Assembly: GCA_016782545.1 (NCBI GenBank)
Contig: JADHYG010000020.1
Coordinates: 1-16,984 of the forward strand
Length of the DNA: 16,984 nucleotides
Source of the DNA: Candidatus Microgenomates bacterium
Lineage (GTDB): Bacteria; Patescibacteria; Microgenomatia; JADHYG01
Direction: 5' to 3'
The translations under genes and the position numbers were made by a program. Shown in pieces: positions 7,539 to 14,959 of this stretch. Below the pieces are notes generated by a model, which saw only the letters and a list, made by a program, of their open reading frames with translations, did not search any database and was not told where the DNA came from. Within the stretch, counting starts at the first letter, position 1, and each line of letters opens with the position of its first letter.

Positions 7539-7570
7539 AACAGTGTTATTAAAAGCTAAGCTTTTAATAA
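7539..7570 (-). repeat. Right 32-bp inverted terminal repeat with palindrome (family B, copy 3)
   Basis: AACAGT (7539-7544), G, then the 25-bp palindrome (7546-7570) with a central A on the + strand. It is therefore inverted relative to copies 1 and 2. It lies in the 175-bp gap between the divergent transposase and PTPS_related genes. Confidence 0.85.
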
Positions 7571-7590
7571 AGTTCTATGGAGACTAAAAG

Positions 7591-7619
7591 TTGTTTTTAT
7601 TTGTAAACTTCGATAAAAT
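7591..7619 (+). promoter_or_regulatory. Candidate promoter for the second glycosyltransferase block
   Basis: TTGTTT (7591-7596) and TAAAAT (7614-7619) are spaced 17 bases apart, 45 bases before the ATG at 7665. It sits just outside the right end of the mobile cassette and would restart + strand transcription after it. Confidence 0.4.
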
Positions 7620-7622
7620 TTT

Positions 7623-7649
7623 AACACAAATTAGAAAACACAAATTAGA
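7623..7649 (+). repeat. 13-bp direct repeat in the leader, period 14
   Basis: AACACAAATTAGA occurs at 7623-7635 and 7637-7649 with one base between, directly after the candidate -10 box and 15 bases before the ATG. It could be a regulator or RNA-binding site, or simply a slippage product. Confidence 0.75.
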
Positions 7650-7664
7650 GTTTAAACAAATTAT

Positions 7665-9323
7665 ATGAAAAAGCAGTTTTTGTGGATTGTTTTAATAATT
7701 ATTCTTTGTCTTCCGGCGGTTTGGGCGCTTTTTCAGCCGGGTTTTTTTAGCTCTCATGATGGTGAGTGGATGGTGATTCGTTTAACTGATTTTCATCGTT
7801 CGTTAAGAGATGGTCAGTTTCCAGTTAGATTTGCAGGAAGATTAAATCATGGTTATGGCTATCCTGTTTTTAACTTTCTTTACCCTTTTTCATTTTATTT
7901 GACAGAGTTCTTTCATCTTTTAGGTTTTTCTTTTGTTAATTCAATTAAAGTGGTTTTTATTTTAAGTTTTCTTCTCTCAGGAATTTTTATGTTTCTTTGG
8001 ACTAAAAATCATTGGGGAAAATTAGGAGGATTAATTTCCGCCTTAGTCTATGTTTATACTCCTTATCGATTTTTAGACGTTTATGTTCGCGGTTCATTAG
8101 GAGAGGCAGTGGCTTTTATTTTTCCACCAATAATCTTTTTAAGCATTGATCGTTTGAGAAAAAAGCGCCATAAAATTGATCTAATAATTGGCGCCTTGGC
8201 ACTAGCCGCTCTAATTACTTCTCATAATACCATGGCCATGTTCTTTACAGGTTTAACCGTTGCTTATATTTTTTTTCTGAAAGAAAAAAAATCTATTATC
8301 TATTACCTGCCTCGCCGAGTCAAGGCGGGTCTACTATCTACTATCTTTTTCGGTCTTCTTCTTTCCTGTTTTTTTTGGCTGCCAGCGCTTTTAGAAAAAA
8401 AACATGTTATTTTTGGTCAAGTTTTGATCAGTAATTTTTTTGTTCACTTTCCAACCTTAAGACAACTCTTGGTGCCTAGCTGGGGATATGGACCCTCTCT
8501 TCCTCTTTCTGATCAAGACACTCTTTCTTTTCAAATAGGCACTTTTAATTTATTAGTTTTTATTTTGGTTAGTGTTTTGATGTTGATAAAGTCAAAATTT
8601 AGAAAGAAAAAAGAAATTAAATTCTTCTTTTTGATATTTCTTGTTTCGTTTTTTTTGATGACAAAACATTCTTATTTTTTTTGGCGAGTTCTTCTTGTTT
8701 ATAATTTTATCCAATTTCCCTGGCGATTATTAAGTTTAACAACATTTTCAACTGCTTTTTTAGCCGGAGCATTAATTAAGTTCTGGCCGCAAAAATTCAA
8801 GAAAATTACTGCTTTCTTTTTTATTGTTTTTTTATTAATTTTAAATCGCAGCTATATTAAGCCGGAATATCATGTTGTTAAAGATGAGTCTTTTTATACT
8901 ACTAATGAAGCGACGACAACTGTTGCCAATGAATATATGCCGGTTTGGGTAAAGGATCATCCTCAGAAAAGAGCAGAGAATAAGATAGAAATTTTAAAAG
9001 GCAAAGGAAAAATTGAAGATTTGGTTGTTAAATCTAATAAAATCAGTTTTTTAGTTAGACTAGAAGAGGAGAGTTTAATTCAAATCAACACGATTTATTA
9101 TCCCGGTTGGCAGGTTTTTGTTGATAATCAAGATTGGGATTTTGATTTTGAGAATAAATATGGATTGATCCAGTTTAGTTTGCCAAAAGATAGTCATGAG
9201 ATAGTAGTAATTTTCAAAGAAACAGTGCTTAGAAAAACAGCCAATATTATTTCTTTGATTTCTTTGGTGTTTCTTTTTGGCGTTGCTGTCAAAGAATATG
9301 TTCAAAAAAAGAAAAAGAAATGA
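7665..9323 (+). CDS. PTPS_related GT-C-like membrane protein, first paralogue
   Basis: This 552-residue polytopic protein resembles the membrane family labelled 6-pyruvoyl-tetrahydropterin synthase-related (PF10131). That name is historical, and the architecture is that of a GT-C glycosyltransferase. The first loop has SSHDGEW (H31-D32) and HGYGYPVFNFLYP (62-74). VYTPYRFLDVYVRGSLGE follows a further span. The C-terminal external domain contains IYYPGWQVFVD with PGW at 480-482, and a last helix anchors it. The protein at 10815 has the same plan and shares GYGYP, FHLLGFS and the C-terminal domain, so the two are paralogues. The start follows a candidate promoter and has no ribosome site. It overlaps the next gene by 26 bp. 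A GC-rich palindrome at 8305-8330 lies in frame within it. Confidence 0.82.
   Translation: MKKQFLWIVLIIILCLPAVWALFQPGFFSSHDGEWMVIRLTDFHRSLRDGQFPVRFAGRLNHGYGYPVFNFLYPFSFYLTEFFHLLGFSFVNSIKVVFILSFLLSGIFMFLWTKNHWGKLGGLISALVYVYTPYRFLDVYVRGSLGEAVAFIFPPIIFLSIDRLRKKRHKIDLIIGALALAALITSHNTMAMFFTGLTVAYIFFLKEKKSIIYYLPRRVKAGLLSTIFFGLLLSCFFWLPALLEKKHVIFGQVLISNFFVHFPTLRQLLVPSWGYGPSLPLSDQDTLSFQIGTFNLLVFILVSVLMLIKSKFRKKKEIKFFFLIFLVSFFLMTKHSYFFWRVLLVYNFIQFPWRLLSLTTFSTAFLAGALIKFWPQKFKKITAFFFIVFLLILNRSYIKPEYHVVKDESFYTTNEATTTVANEYMPVWVKDHPQKRAENKIEILKGKGKIEDLVVKSNKISFLVRLEEESLIQINTIYYPGWQVFVDNQDWDFDFENKYGLIQFSLPKDSHEIVVIFKETVLRKTANIISLISLVFLFGVAVKEYVQKKKKK
8305..8330 (+). repeat. GC-rich imperfect palindrome inside a gene
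   Basis: ACCTGCCT (8305-8312) and AGGCGGGT (8323-8330) pair with one G-T wobble around a 10-base GC-rich centre. The surroundings are strongly AT-rich and made of short TCTAT/CTACTATC repeats on both sides. It encodes LPRRVKAG, a basic patch in a cytoplasm-facing loop. Confidence 0.6.
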
Positions 9324-10731
9324 AATTTTGGCCGTAATTCTTCTTATTTTTATTTTTGTTGTTTTATATAGTTTACTTTCTATCATTCGCCATCAGCGCT
9401 TTGACTCTTTTGCTTATGATTTGGGTATTTATGACCAGGTAGTTTGGAAATATTCTCGTTTTAAAACTCCTTACAGCACGATTAAGGAAAAGATTATTTT
9501 TGGAGACCATTTTACTCCCACCCTTGTTTTTTTAGCGCCTTTATATTGGTTTTGGGATAATGTTAGAGCTTTGTTGGCTTTTCAGGCTTTTTGGATGGGT
9601 TTTTCTGCTTTTGGATTGTATTTATTAGCCAAGCACAAAAAGCTTTCATTACTGCCTATTTTGGCGGTTTTATTTTCTTATCTTTCTTTTTTTGGCATTC
9701 AAAACGCCATTAACTTTGATTTTCATGCCATTATGATTGGAATAGGTTTTTTGCCTTGGATTTTTCTTTTTTGGGAAAAGGAAGATTGGAGAAAATTTAC
9801 TTTTTTAACGATTCTTTTTTTAGGCTCAAAAGAAAACTTAGCCTTAATAATTTTCAGCTTAGGAATTCTGACTCTTTTTAAGAAAAAAGTTAAAATTGGC
9901 GTTTTAATAACTGTTTTATCTTTATTATATTTTTTTCTGGTGATTGGCAAAATTATTCCTTATTTTTCTCCTGCCGGCTATGAATATGGACCGTCTTTAC
10001 CAGATAATATTTTTGGATTTGTTAAAAACTTTTTTCTTCCCATAGAAAAAACTCAAACCTTAGTTTATTCCTTTCTTTGGTTTTCTTTTTTACCTTTTCT
10101 TTCTTTTAAAGCTCTATTTTTGAGTTTAATTGATTTTTCTCAATATTTTTTATCAGGAGACAAGTATTCATCGATGTGGGGGTTTTACATGCATTATCGA
10201 GCTTCAATTGCACCAATTTTGGCCTGGGGAATGATTGACGGCTTTTCTTCTTTAAAGAAAAAGAAAATTAATATTAACAAGTTGGCTGTTTTAGCAATTA
10301 TCATTCCTTTGTTTTTAGATTATCGTCTTCATCTACCTTTAAACAAATTGTCTAAAGGGTATTATTGGCAAAGAGAAAAATATATGGATGACAATCAAGC
10401 AATGATTAATTATATCAATGAAGCCATACCAAAAGACGCTGGCATTGTCACTCAAAATAATTTAGTTGCTCATTTAACTCATAGAGATGATATTTTTCTT
10501 CTTTGGGCAAGAGAAGAAGAGATGTGTGGTGAGTTAAAATGCTGGTGGCTTTTCTGGCCCGACAAACCTGACTATCTGCTTGTTGATTTACATCAAGGCC
10601 AAGCATTAACACACTTATTGGTTGATTCAGAAAAAGAGCTAAAAAAGGCGGTTTTTAATATGATAGAATTAAACACCTTGTCTTTAGAGAAAAAAATAGG
10701 AGAAACCTATCTTTTTAAGATTAATAAGTAG
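9298..10731 (+). CDS. DUF2079 family membrane protein, probable GT-C glycosyltransferase
   Basis: This polytopic protein of about 477 residues has the DUF2079 (PF09852) first-loop signature YDLGIYDQVVW (40-50, D41 and D46), then FGDHFTPTLVFLAPLYW (68-84). INFDFHA follows at 138-144. These acidic and His residues occupy the place of the GT-C catalytic loop, but no member's reaction is known to me, so transferase activity is inference. Hydrophobic spans alternate up to about residue 350, and a mostly soluble tail of 120 residues follows. I chose the ATG at 9298 (MFKKRKRN) over the TTG at 9277, because it gives a basic N-terminus directly before the first helix. The gene overlaps the previous one by 26 bp. 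A palindromic repeat follows the stop by 18 bp. Confidence 0.82.
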   Translation: MFKKRKRNEILAVILLIFIFVVLYSLLSIIRHQRFDSFAYDLGIYDQVVWKYSRFKTPYSTIKEKIIFGDHFTPTLVFLAPLYWFWDNVRALLAFQAFWMGFSAFGLYLLAKHKKLSLLPILAVLFSYLSFFGIQNAINFDFHAIMIGIGFLPWIFLFWEKEDWRKFTFLTILFLGSKENLALIIFSLGILTLFKKKVKIGVLITVLSLLYFFLVIGKIIPYFSPAGYEYGPSLPDNIFGFVKNFFLPIEKTQTLVYSFLWFSFLPFLSFKALFLSLIDFSQYFLSGDKYSSMWGFYMHYRASIAPILAWGMIDGFSSLKKKKININKLAVLAIIIPLFLDYRLHLPLNKLSKGYYWQREKYMDDNQAMINYINEAIPKDAGIVTQNNLVAHLTHRDDIFLLWAREEEMCGELKCWWLFWPDKPDYLLVDLHQGQALTHLLVDSEKELKKAVFNMIELNTLSLEKKIGETYLFKINK

Positions 10732-10749
10732 ATAAAATAGAATGTCTTT

Positions 10750-10805
10750 GTCATTCTGAATTTAATTCAGAATCTATATAGATGCTGAAACGAGTTCAGC
10801 ATGAC
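10750..10805 (+). repeat. REP-like double hairpin (family A, copy 2)
   Basis: Hairpin one is ATTCTGAA (10753-10760) with TTCAGAAT (10766-10773). Hairpin two is ATGCTGAA (10782-10789) with TTCAGCAT (10795-10802). GTCAT and ATGAC at the two ends also pair, and the link between the hairpins, CTATATAG, is itself a palindrome. The element matches 13260-13315 at 55 of 56 positions. An ATG at 10782 inside hairpin two is in frame with the next gene. Confidence 0.92.
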
Positions 10806-10814
10806 GAATCGGAA

Positions 10815-12530
10815 ATGATTCAAAAATTAAAGAAAAAATGGCCATTTTTTTTGATTTCATTATTATCTTGGTGGGCAATTAAACCACTTTTTCAGGCTGG
10901 TTTTTTCCCCATGCATGATGATGAACAAATTGCTCGCCTTTATGAGCTTCATCAAGCCTTGTCAACGGGTCAATTTCCACCCAGGTGGATTGCTAATTTA
11001 GGTTTTGGTTATGGCTATCCTTTTTATAATTTTTATCCTCCCTTTGTTTATTATTTTGGCGAAGTTTTTCATCTCCTGGGTTTTTCTTTAATTTCAGCGA
11101 CAAAAATCGTGATGATTTTGGGATTTATACTTTCAGGATTTTTTATGTATCTTCTGGCAAAAGAATTTTTTGGCAAGATTGGGGGAATAGTGGCGGCAAT
11201 TTTTTATATTTATGCACCTTATCATGCTGTAGACCTTTATGTTCGCGGTGCTTTGGCTGAATTTTATTCATTTGTTTTCTTGCCGGCAGTTTTTTGGTCG
11301 ACTTTTAAACTAGTCAAAGAAAAGAGCAAGAAATGGTTAATTATTAACACTGTTTTTTTATGTTTTTTGCTTTTAAGTCATAATTTAGTAACAATTATTT
11401 TTCTGCCTTTTTATTTTATCTATGCTCTTTATCTTGTTTGTTTAGAAAAACAAAAAAAACAAGTCTTTCTGATGATTCTAACCTCATTTCTTTTGTTTTT
11501 AGGTTTAAGCTGCTATTTTTGGCTGCCTGCTTTTTTTGAGAGAAAATATACTCTTGTTAATGAGATTCTAACTAGAGAACTTGCCAGTTACAAACTTCAT
11601 TTTGTTTATTTACGACAGCTTTGGCAATCTACTTGGGGATATGGAGGCTCTCTTTTTGGACTTGAAGATGGAATTTCTTTTGAAGTAGGCAAGCCCCATT
11701 TGATTTTGAGCTTTTTGGGCGGCATTATTGGTTTTCTTTTTCTTATAAAAAAAGAAAAGAAAGAGTTCTTTCTTGTTCTTTGCTTTTTGTTCTTTGCTTT
11801 CTCTCTTTTTATGATTAGTTTTCACTCCCAGTTTATTTGGGATAGGCTTAAGTTTTTGTGGTATTTGCAATTTCCTTGGCGATTTTTAGTTTTTGCCGCC
11901 TTTTTTTCTTCTCTTTTGTCTGGCGCAGTGGTAAGAACTGTTTATGAACGAATTAAAGGACGATTTTCACTTAAATTAATAATCGTTTCTTTAATTGTTT
12001 TTTTACCGATTTTTATGCATCAAAATTATTTTCAGCCTGCTCGTTCTCTTGATGTTGTTGATAAGGATTACACAAATGAAGAAGATTTGAAATGGCGAGT
12101 GAGTAAAATGTCTTTTGAATTTGTGCCCAAAGGAGTGGCAACAAAGCTTTCTGATATTGCGACAACGCAACTAGATATTGAGAAAGAAGAAATTGCCAAG
12201 ACACTTTATGAAATAATTGATGGAGAGCTTGAGGTGGTTAAGATTAAAAATATTCCTCATCAAAAAATTTTAAAAACCAAAGGTGAAGGAAGCTTGAGAA
12301 TCAATGTTTTTAATTTTCCCGGCTGGAAGGCTTTTATAGATAAGAAAGAAACAGTAATCACAGAATCAGAGAAATTAAAATTAATTACCTTGAGGATTCC
12401 CAGTGGAGAACATGAGGTGGAGGTTGTTTTTACTGATACCCCTATTCGTAAATTGGCCAATTTTATTTCTCTGGTTAGTTTAGTCATGCTTTTGATAGGA
12501 GGACTGAATGTCAAAAAAATCTTTGATTGA
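10815..12530 (+). CDS. PTPS_related GT-C-like membrane protein, second paralogue
   Basis: The protein has 571 residues from the ATG at 10815. It follows the plan of the protein at 7665: one helix, first loop PMHDDEQIARLYE (H34-D35-D36), FGYGYPFYNFYPP (64-76), FHLLGFS, YAPYHAVDLYVRGALAE, then many spans. A C-terminal external domain with NFPGWKAFIDKKET (PGW 502-504) and a last anchor helix complete it. It probably uses a polyprenyl-linked sugar on the outer face; the substrate is unknown. The in-frame ATG at 10782 lies inside a repeat and would add MLKRVQHDESE. An almost identical tag precedes the unrelated gene at 13325, so I take the downstream start. Neither start has a clear ribosome site. 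The 3' end overlaps the next gene by 23 bp. Confidence 0.82.
   Translation: MIQKLKKKWPFFLISLLSWWAIKPLFQAGFFPMHDDEQIARLYELHQALSTGQFPPRWIANLGFGYGYPFYNFYPPFVYYFGEVFHLLGFSLISATKIVMILGFILSGFFMYLLAKEFFGKIGGIVAAIFYIYAPYHAVDLYVRGALAEFYSFVFLPAVFWSTFKLVKEKSKKWLIINTVFLCFLLLSHNLVTIIFLPFYFIYALYLVCLEKQKKQVFLMILTSFLLFLGLSCYFWLPAFFERKYTLVNEILTRELASYKLHFVYLRQLWQSTWGYGGSLFGLEDGISFEVGKPHLILSFLGGIIGFLFLIKKEKKEFFLVLCFLFFAFSLFMISFHSQFIWDRLKFLWYLQFPWRFLVFAAFFSSLLSGAVVRTVYERIKGRFSLKLIIVSLIVFLPIFMHQNYFQPARSLDVVDKDYTNEEDLKWRVSKMSFEFVPKGVATKLSDIATTQLDIEKEEIAKTLYEIIDGELEVVKIKNIPHQKILKTKGEGSLRINVFNFPGWKAFIDKKETVITESEKLKLITLRIPSGEHEVEVVFTDTPIRKLANFISLVSLVMLLIGGLNVKKIFD
12497..12502 (+). promoter_or_regulatory. Strong Shine-Dalgarno site AGGAGG
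   Basis: AGGAGG lies five bases before the ATG at 12508, inside the 3' end of the previous gene. It fixes the GT2 start. It is the only full-length site in the window; most other genes have weak or no site. Confidence 0.85.
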
Positions 12531-13269
12531 AGTTGTTATTCCTGTTTACAACGAAGAAGAAGAGCTTGAGAAAAATACTCTTAAGCTTTACCATTTTTTA
12601 AAAGAAAACTTGACTGATTTTAATTGGCAAATTACTATTGCTGATAATGCTTCAACTGATCAAACTGCTAATATTAGCAAAAAGCTTTCTCGTCAGTTTA
12701 AAGAGATTGGTTTTATTCATCTTTCTCAGAAGGGCCGGGGCAGAGCCATAAAAAAGGCTTGGCAGGCAAGCAAGGCTGACATTCTATCTTACATGGACAT
12801 TGATTTATCAACTGATTTAAAGCACTTTCCATTTTTAATTAAATCTCTGATTTCTGATTTCGATATTGCTATTGGTTCAAGGCTTTTGCCTGAATCTAAA
12901 GTTTATCATCGCACTCTAAAGCGAGAAATTATTTCTCATTGTTATAATATTTTAATTAAGATTTTCTTTAACATTTCTTTTTCAGACGCTCAATGTGGAT
13001 TTAAAGCAGTAACTAAGAAAACTGTCCGTAATTTATTACCCATTATTAAAGATAATGAGTGGTTTATGGATTCTGAATTATTAATTATTGGAGAAAAATC
13101 AGGTTATAAAATTTACGAAGAACCAGTCACTTGGCGGGATAATCCTGGATCAACAGTCAGAGTTTTACCCACAATAATGGGTGATTTAAAAGGTCTCTGG
13201 CGGCTTTTTCGGACACAACCATGGAAGAAGAAGATGATATTATCAAAAACGCCACCTTTGTCATTCTGA
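12508..13269 (+). CDS. GT2 glycosyltransferase, ALG5/DPM-like polyprenyl-phosphate sugar synthase
   Basis: This 253-residue soluble GT-A enzyme carries VVIPVYNEEEE (9-19), IADNASTDQT (44-53), KGRGRAIKKAW (75-85), the DxD metal site YMDIDLSTDL (95-104; D97, D99), IGSR (122-125) and DAQCGFKA (160-167). FMDSELL (186-192) and PVTWRDNPGS (206-215) follow. These match dolichyl-phosphate glucosyltransferase-like GT2 proteins, which make polyprenyl-phosphate hexose at the cytoplasmic face. The gene at the left edge of the window has the same motif order, so the locus carries two such donors' synthases. The start is fixed by AGGAGG at 12497. Translation ends at a TGA that belongs to the repeat at 13260, so the final residues (about TPPLSF) probably derive from the repeat insertion. 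Confidence 0.92.
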   Translation: MSKKSLIEVVIPVYNEEEELEKNTLKLYHFLKENLTDFNWQITIADNASTDQTANISKKLSRQFKEIGFIHLSQKGRGRAIKKAWQASKADILSYMDIDLSTDLKHFPFLIKSLISDFDIAIGSRLLPESKVYHRTLKREIISHCYNILIKIFFNISFSDAQCGFKAVTKKTVRNLLPIIKDNEWFMDSELLIIGEKSGYKIYEEPVTWRDNPGSTVRVLPTIMGDLKGLWRLFRTQPWKKKMILSKTPPLSF

Positions 13270-13315
13270 ATTTAATTCAGAATCTATATAGATGCTGAAA
13301 CCAGTTCAGCATGAC
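13260..13315 (+). repeat. REP-like double hairpin (family A, copy 3)
   Basis: Arms are ATTCTGAA (13263-13270) with TTCAGAAT (13276-13283), and ATGCTGAA (13292-13299) with TTCAGCAT (13305-13312). It differs from 10750-10805 at a single loop base. The first hairpin supplies the TGA stop (13267-13269) of the preceding GT2. The second contains an ATG (13292) in frame with the following gene. Confidence 0.92.
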
Positions 13316-13324
13316 AGAAATTGT

Positions 13325-14923
13325 ATGTTTACAGATAAGCTTTCTTTACTAAAAAAGTTTTTCCTGATTATACTTTTCTTTCTCTTTTTATATTTCTCTT
13401 TCCGAACTCTTCAATCACACATCTTTTCTATTCATTTTGTTGATGAAGATGAAAATATGATCGCCGGACATTATATGGCTCAAGGGAAAAAGCTTTATTC
13501 GGAGATTTTTTCTCATAAACAGCCAATGCCGGCTGTTTTTAGTGCTTTGATTAATAAAACTCTTAAGCCTAATTCTTTGTTTCTGTTTATAAAAAGACAT
13601 CGCGAAGCAGTTTTTTTCTATTCAGTTTTCTGGTATTTGGTATTTTTAATTGAATTTGGTTGGTCTGGATTAGTTTTTTCTATTGCTATTGAAATATCAA
13701 AGAGATTTTTATTAGGTGATCTTTTTTTAGCTGAGTCTCTTGTTATTTTCCCTCTAGTTTATGTTTTAGGGTGTCTTTGGAGGCTGAATTGGAAAAAATA
13801 TGACCTTAGTGGTTTAAGAAAGCTTTTGTTTTTATTTAGCTTGATTTTAATTCCGTTTCAACTTTTCATTCTTATTCCTTTTACAGCCATCTTAGTTTTT
13901 TATCTTTTTTTAAGGGAGAGATTTAAAAAAAGACTTTTCATCTCTTTTTTTGTAATTTTTATGATCTTTTTCTTAGTTTTTCTACCCTTTGTTAGTTATT
14001 TTGATTATTTTTTTAATACTAAAGCGGCAATCATGACTCATTATTTAAAAGACACTATTAATAAAGGATTATTTGAACAATTTTCCCTTGCTTTTTTAAG
14101 ACCATTTGTTATTGCCATTTCTTTTCCTAAAACAGAATTTGGGTTGTTTGTGTGGTTTTTAAGTATTATTTATCTTTTAAGTTTTATTTATCTATTTTTT
14201 AAAAAAAGAAAAAAGAGGGTTTTTTTGTTTTTTACTTTTCTTCTTCTTGGTTTTGCTAATCTTCGACCAGAACAGATCGAAGCAACTTTTTACGGAGGAT
14301 TTCATGGCTTGCCTTGGTTTTCATTAATAATCTTGTTAATGACGATTCAAATTAGAGAGATTATTTCTTTATGGAATAAGGAAAAAAAGACATTTTTTTC
14401 TTTCATTGTTGTCTCTCTTGCTTTTTTAACACTAATCTATTCTGGCAATTTTTTAATTAAAGATTATTTTCGAAAAGTAGACAGAGAAAGAGATTTTTGG
14501 GTGAATTTTTCGCAGTTTTTAGGCATAGGGAGAGTAATAAAGACGCTTTCGAATAATGGTGATAAGTTAATGACTATTCCAGTAGAGCAAATTTTATATT
14601 TTTCAAGCGGGCTTACTCCCCAAAATCGTTTTTTATATACTTATGAATGGATATTTTCAAACGAAAAACTGAAAAATGAGCTAAAAATGGATTTAGAAAA
14701 AAATCCTCCTAACTTTGTTTATTATGATTATGCCAGCGTTGGTAATGAAGCAAGGATTCTTTTTGACTTGACTCTTAAGAATTATGTACAGCTTAAAAAT
14801 AATGATACTACCTCAAACTTACTTGTTAAGAGTGACAGGTTAGATAATCTTGAAGATTGGCAAATTAAAGGAATAAAGACTTTTGGCTTTACTATTCCTG
14901 GATGGGAAGACAAAAAAGAATAA
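13325..14923 (+). CDS. GT-C membrane glycosyltransferase, PMT-like
   Basis: The protein has 532 residues from the ATG at 13325. One N-terminal helix is followed by FVDEDENMIAGHYMAQGKK (38-56), an acidic first loop like that of PMT/ArnT-type transferases, then LYSEIFSHKQPMP (57-69), matching the lY-D-h-KPP region of such enzymes. About ten further spans follow. The last 130 residues are soluble and end in TIPGWEDKKE. It is more divergent than the PMT-like gene at 2096, and I cannot name a subfamily. An in-frame ATG at 13292 would add MLKPVQHDRNC, which is repeat-derived. A 134-bp gap with another palindromic repeat separates it from the flippase. Confidence 0.75.
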   Translation: MFTDKLSLLKKFFLIILFFLFLYFSFRTLQSHIFSIHFVDEDENMIAGHYMAQGKKLYSEIFSHKQPMPAVFSALINKTLKPNSLFLFIKRHREAVFFYSVFWYLVFLIEFGWSGLVFSIAIEISKRFLLGDLFLAESLVIFPLVYVLGCLWRLNWKKYDLSGLRKLLFLFSLILIPFQLFILIPFTAILVFYLFLRERFKKRLFISFFVIFMIFFLVFLPFVSYFDYFFNTKAAIMTHYLKDTINKGLFEQFSLAFLRPFVIAISFPKTEFGLFVWFLSIIYLLSFIYLFFKKRKKRVFLFFTFLLLGFANLRPEQIEATFYGGFHGLPWFSLIILLMTIQIREIISLWNKEKKTFFSFIVVSLAFLTLIYSGNFLIKDYFRKVDRERDFWVNFSQFLGIGRVIKTLSNNGDKLMTIPVEQILYFSSGLTPQNRFLYTYEWIFSNEKLKNELKMDLEKNPPNFVYYDYASVGNEARILFDLTLKNYVQLKNNDTTSNLLVKSDRLDNLEDWQIKGIKTFGFTIPGWEDKKE

Positions 14924-14959
14924 AAAAAGGCTCTATCAGATAAAATCTGACTGGTAAAT

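Larger units (their letters stand above)
5996..7570. mobile_element. Putative 1575-bp mobile cassette carrying acetyltransferase and RAYT
   Basis: Inverted 32-bp ends (31 of 32 identical) at 5996-6027 and 7539-7570 enclose two minus-strand genes, a GNAT acetyltransferase and a REP-associated tyrosine transposase. A third copy of the 25-bp palindrome (6698-6722) lies between them and overlaps the transposase 3' end. The cassette interrupts an otherwise unidirectional glycosyltransferase run and runs into the last codons of the gene on its left. Palindromes flanking a Y1 transposase fit the known RAYT/REP relationship. A unit that also carries an acetyltransferase is unusual and is inferred from the ends only. 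Confidence 0.6.

Noticed and set aside
9277..9297. TTG at 9277 as start of the DUF2079 gene
   Set aside because: A weak start codon with no ribosome site. The ATG at 9298 gives a typical basic N-terminus and a smaller overlap.
9075..9386. Minus-strand open frame opposite the PTPS_related/DUF2079 junction
   Set aside because: It is a shadow of two well-supported + strand genes, with no recognisable motif. The same holds for frames at 11610-11870, 12260-12514 and 16523-16786.
10782..10814. ATG at 10782 as the start of the second PTPS_related gene
   Set aside because: It lies inside a repeat copy whose twin gives almost the same tag to an unrelated gene. The ATG at 10815 gives a normal Lys-rich N-terminus before helix one. 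Not excluded experimentally.
13292..13324. ATG at 13292 as the start of the PMT-like gene
   Set aside because: Same reasoning: the added residues are translated repeat, and the ATG at 13325 precedes the first helix naturally.
14936..14950. Terminator after the PMT-like gene (TCAGAT-AAA-ATCTGA hairpin)
   Set aside because: The stem is only six bases and no U-run follows.
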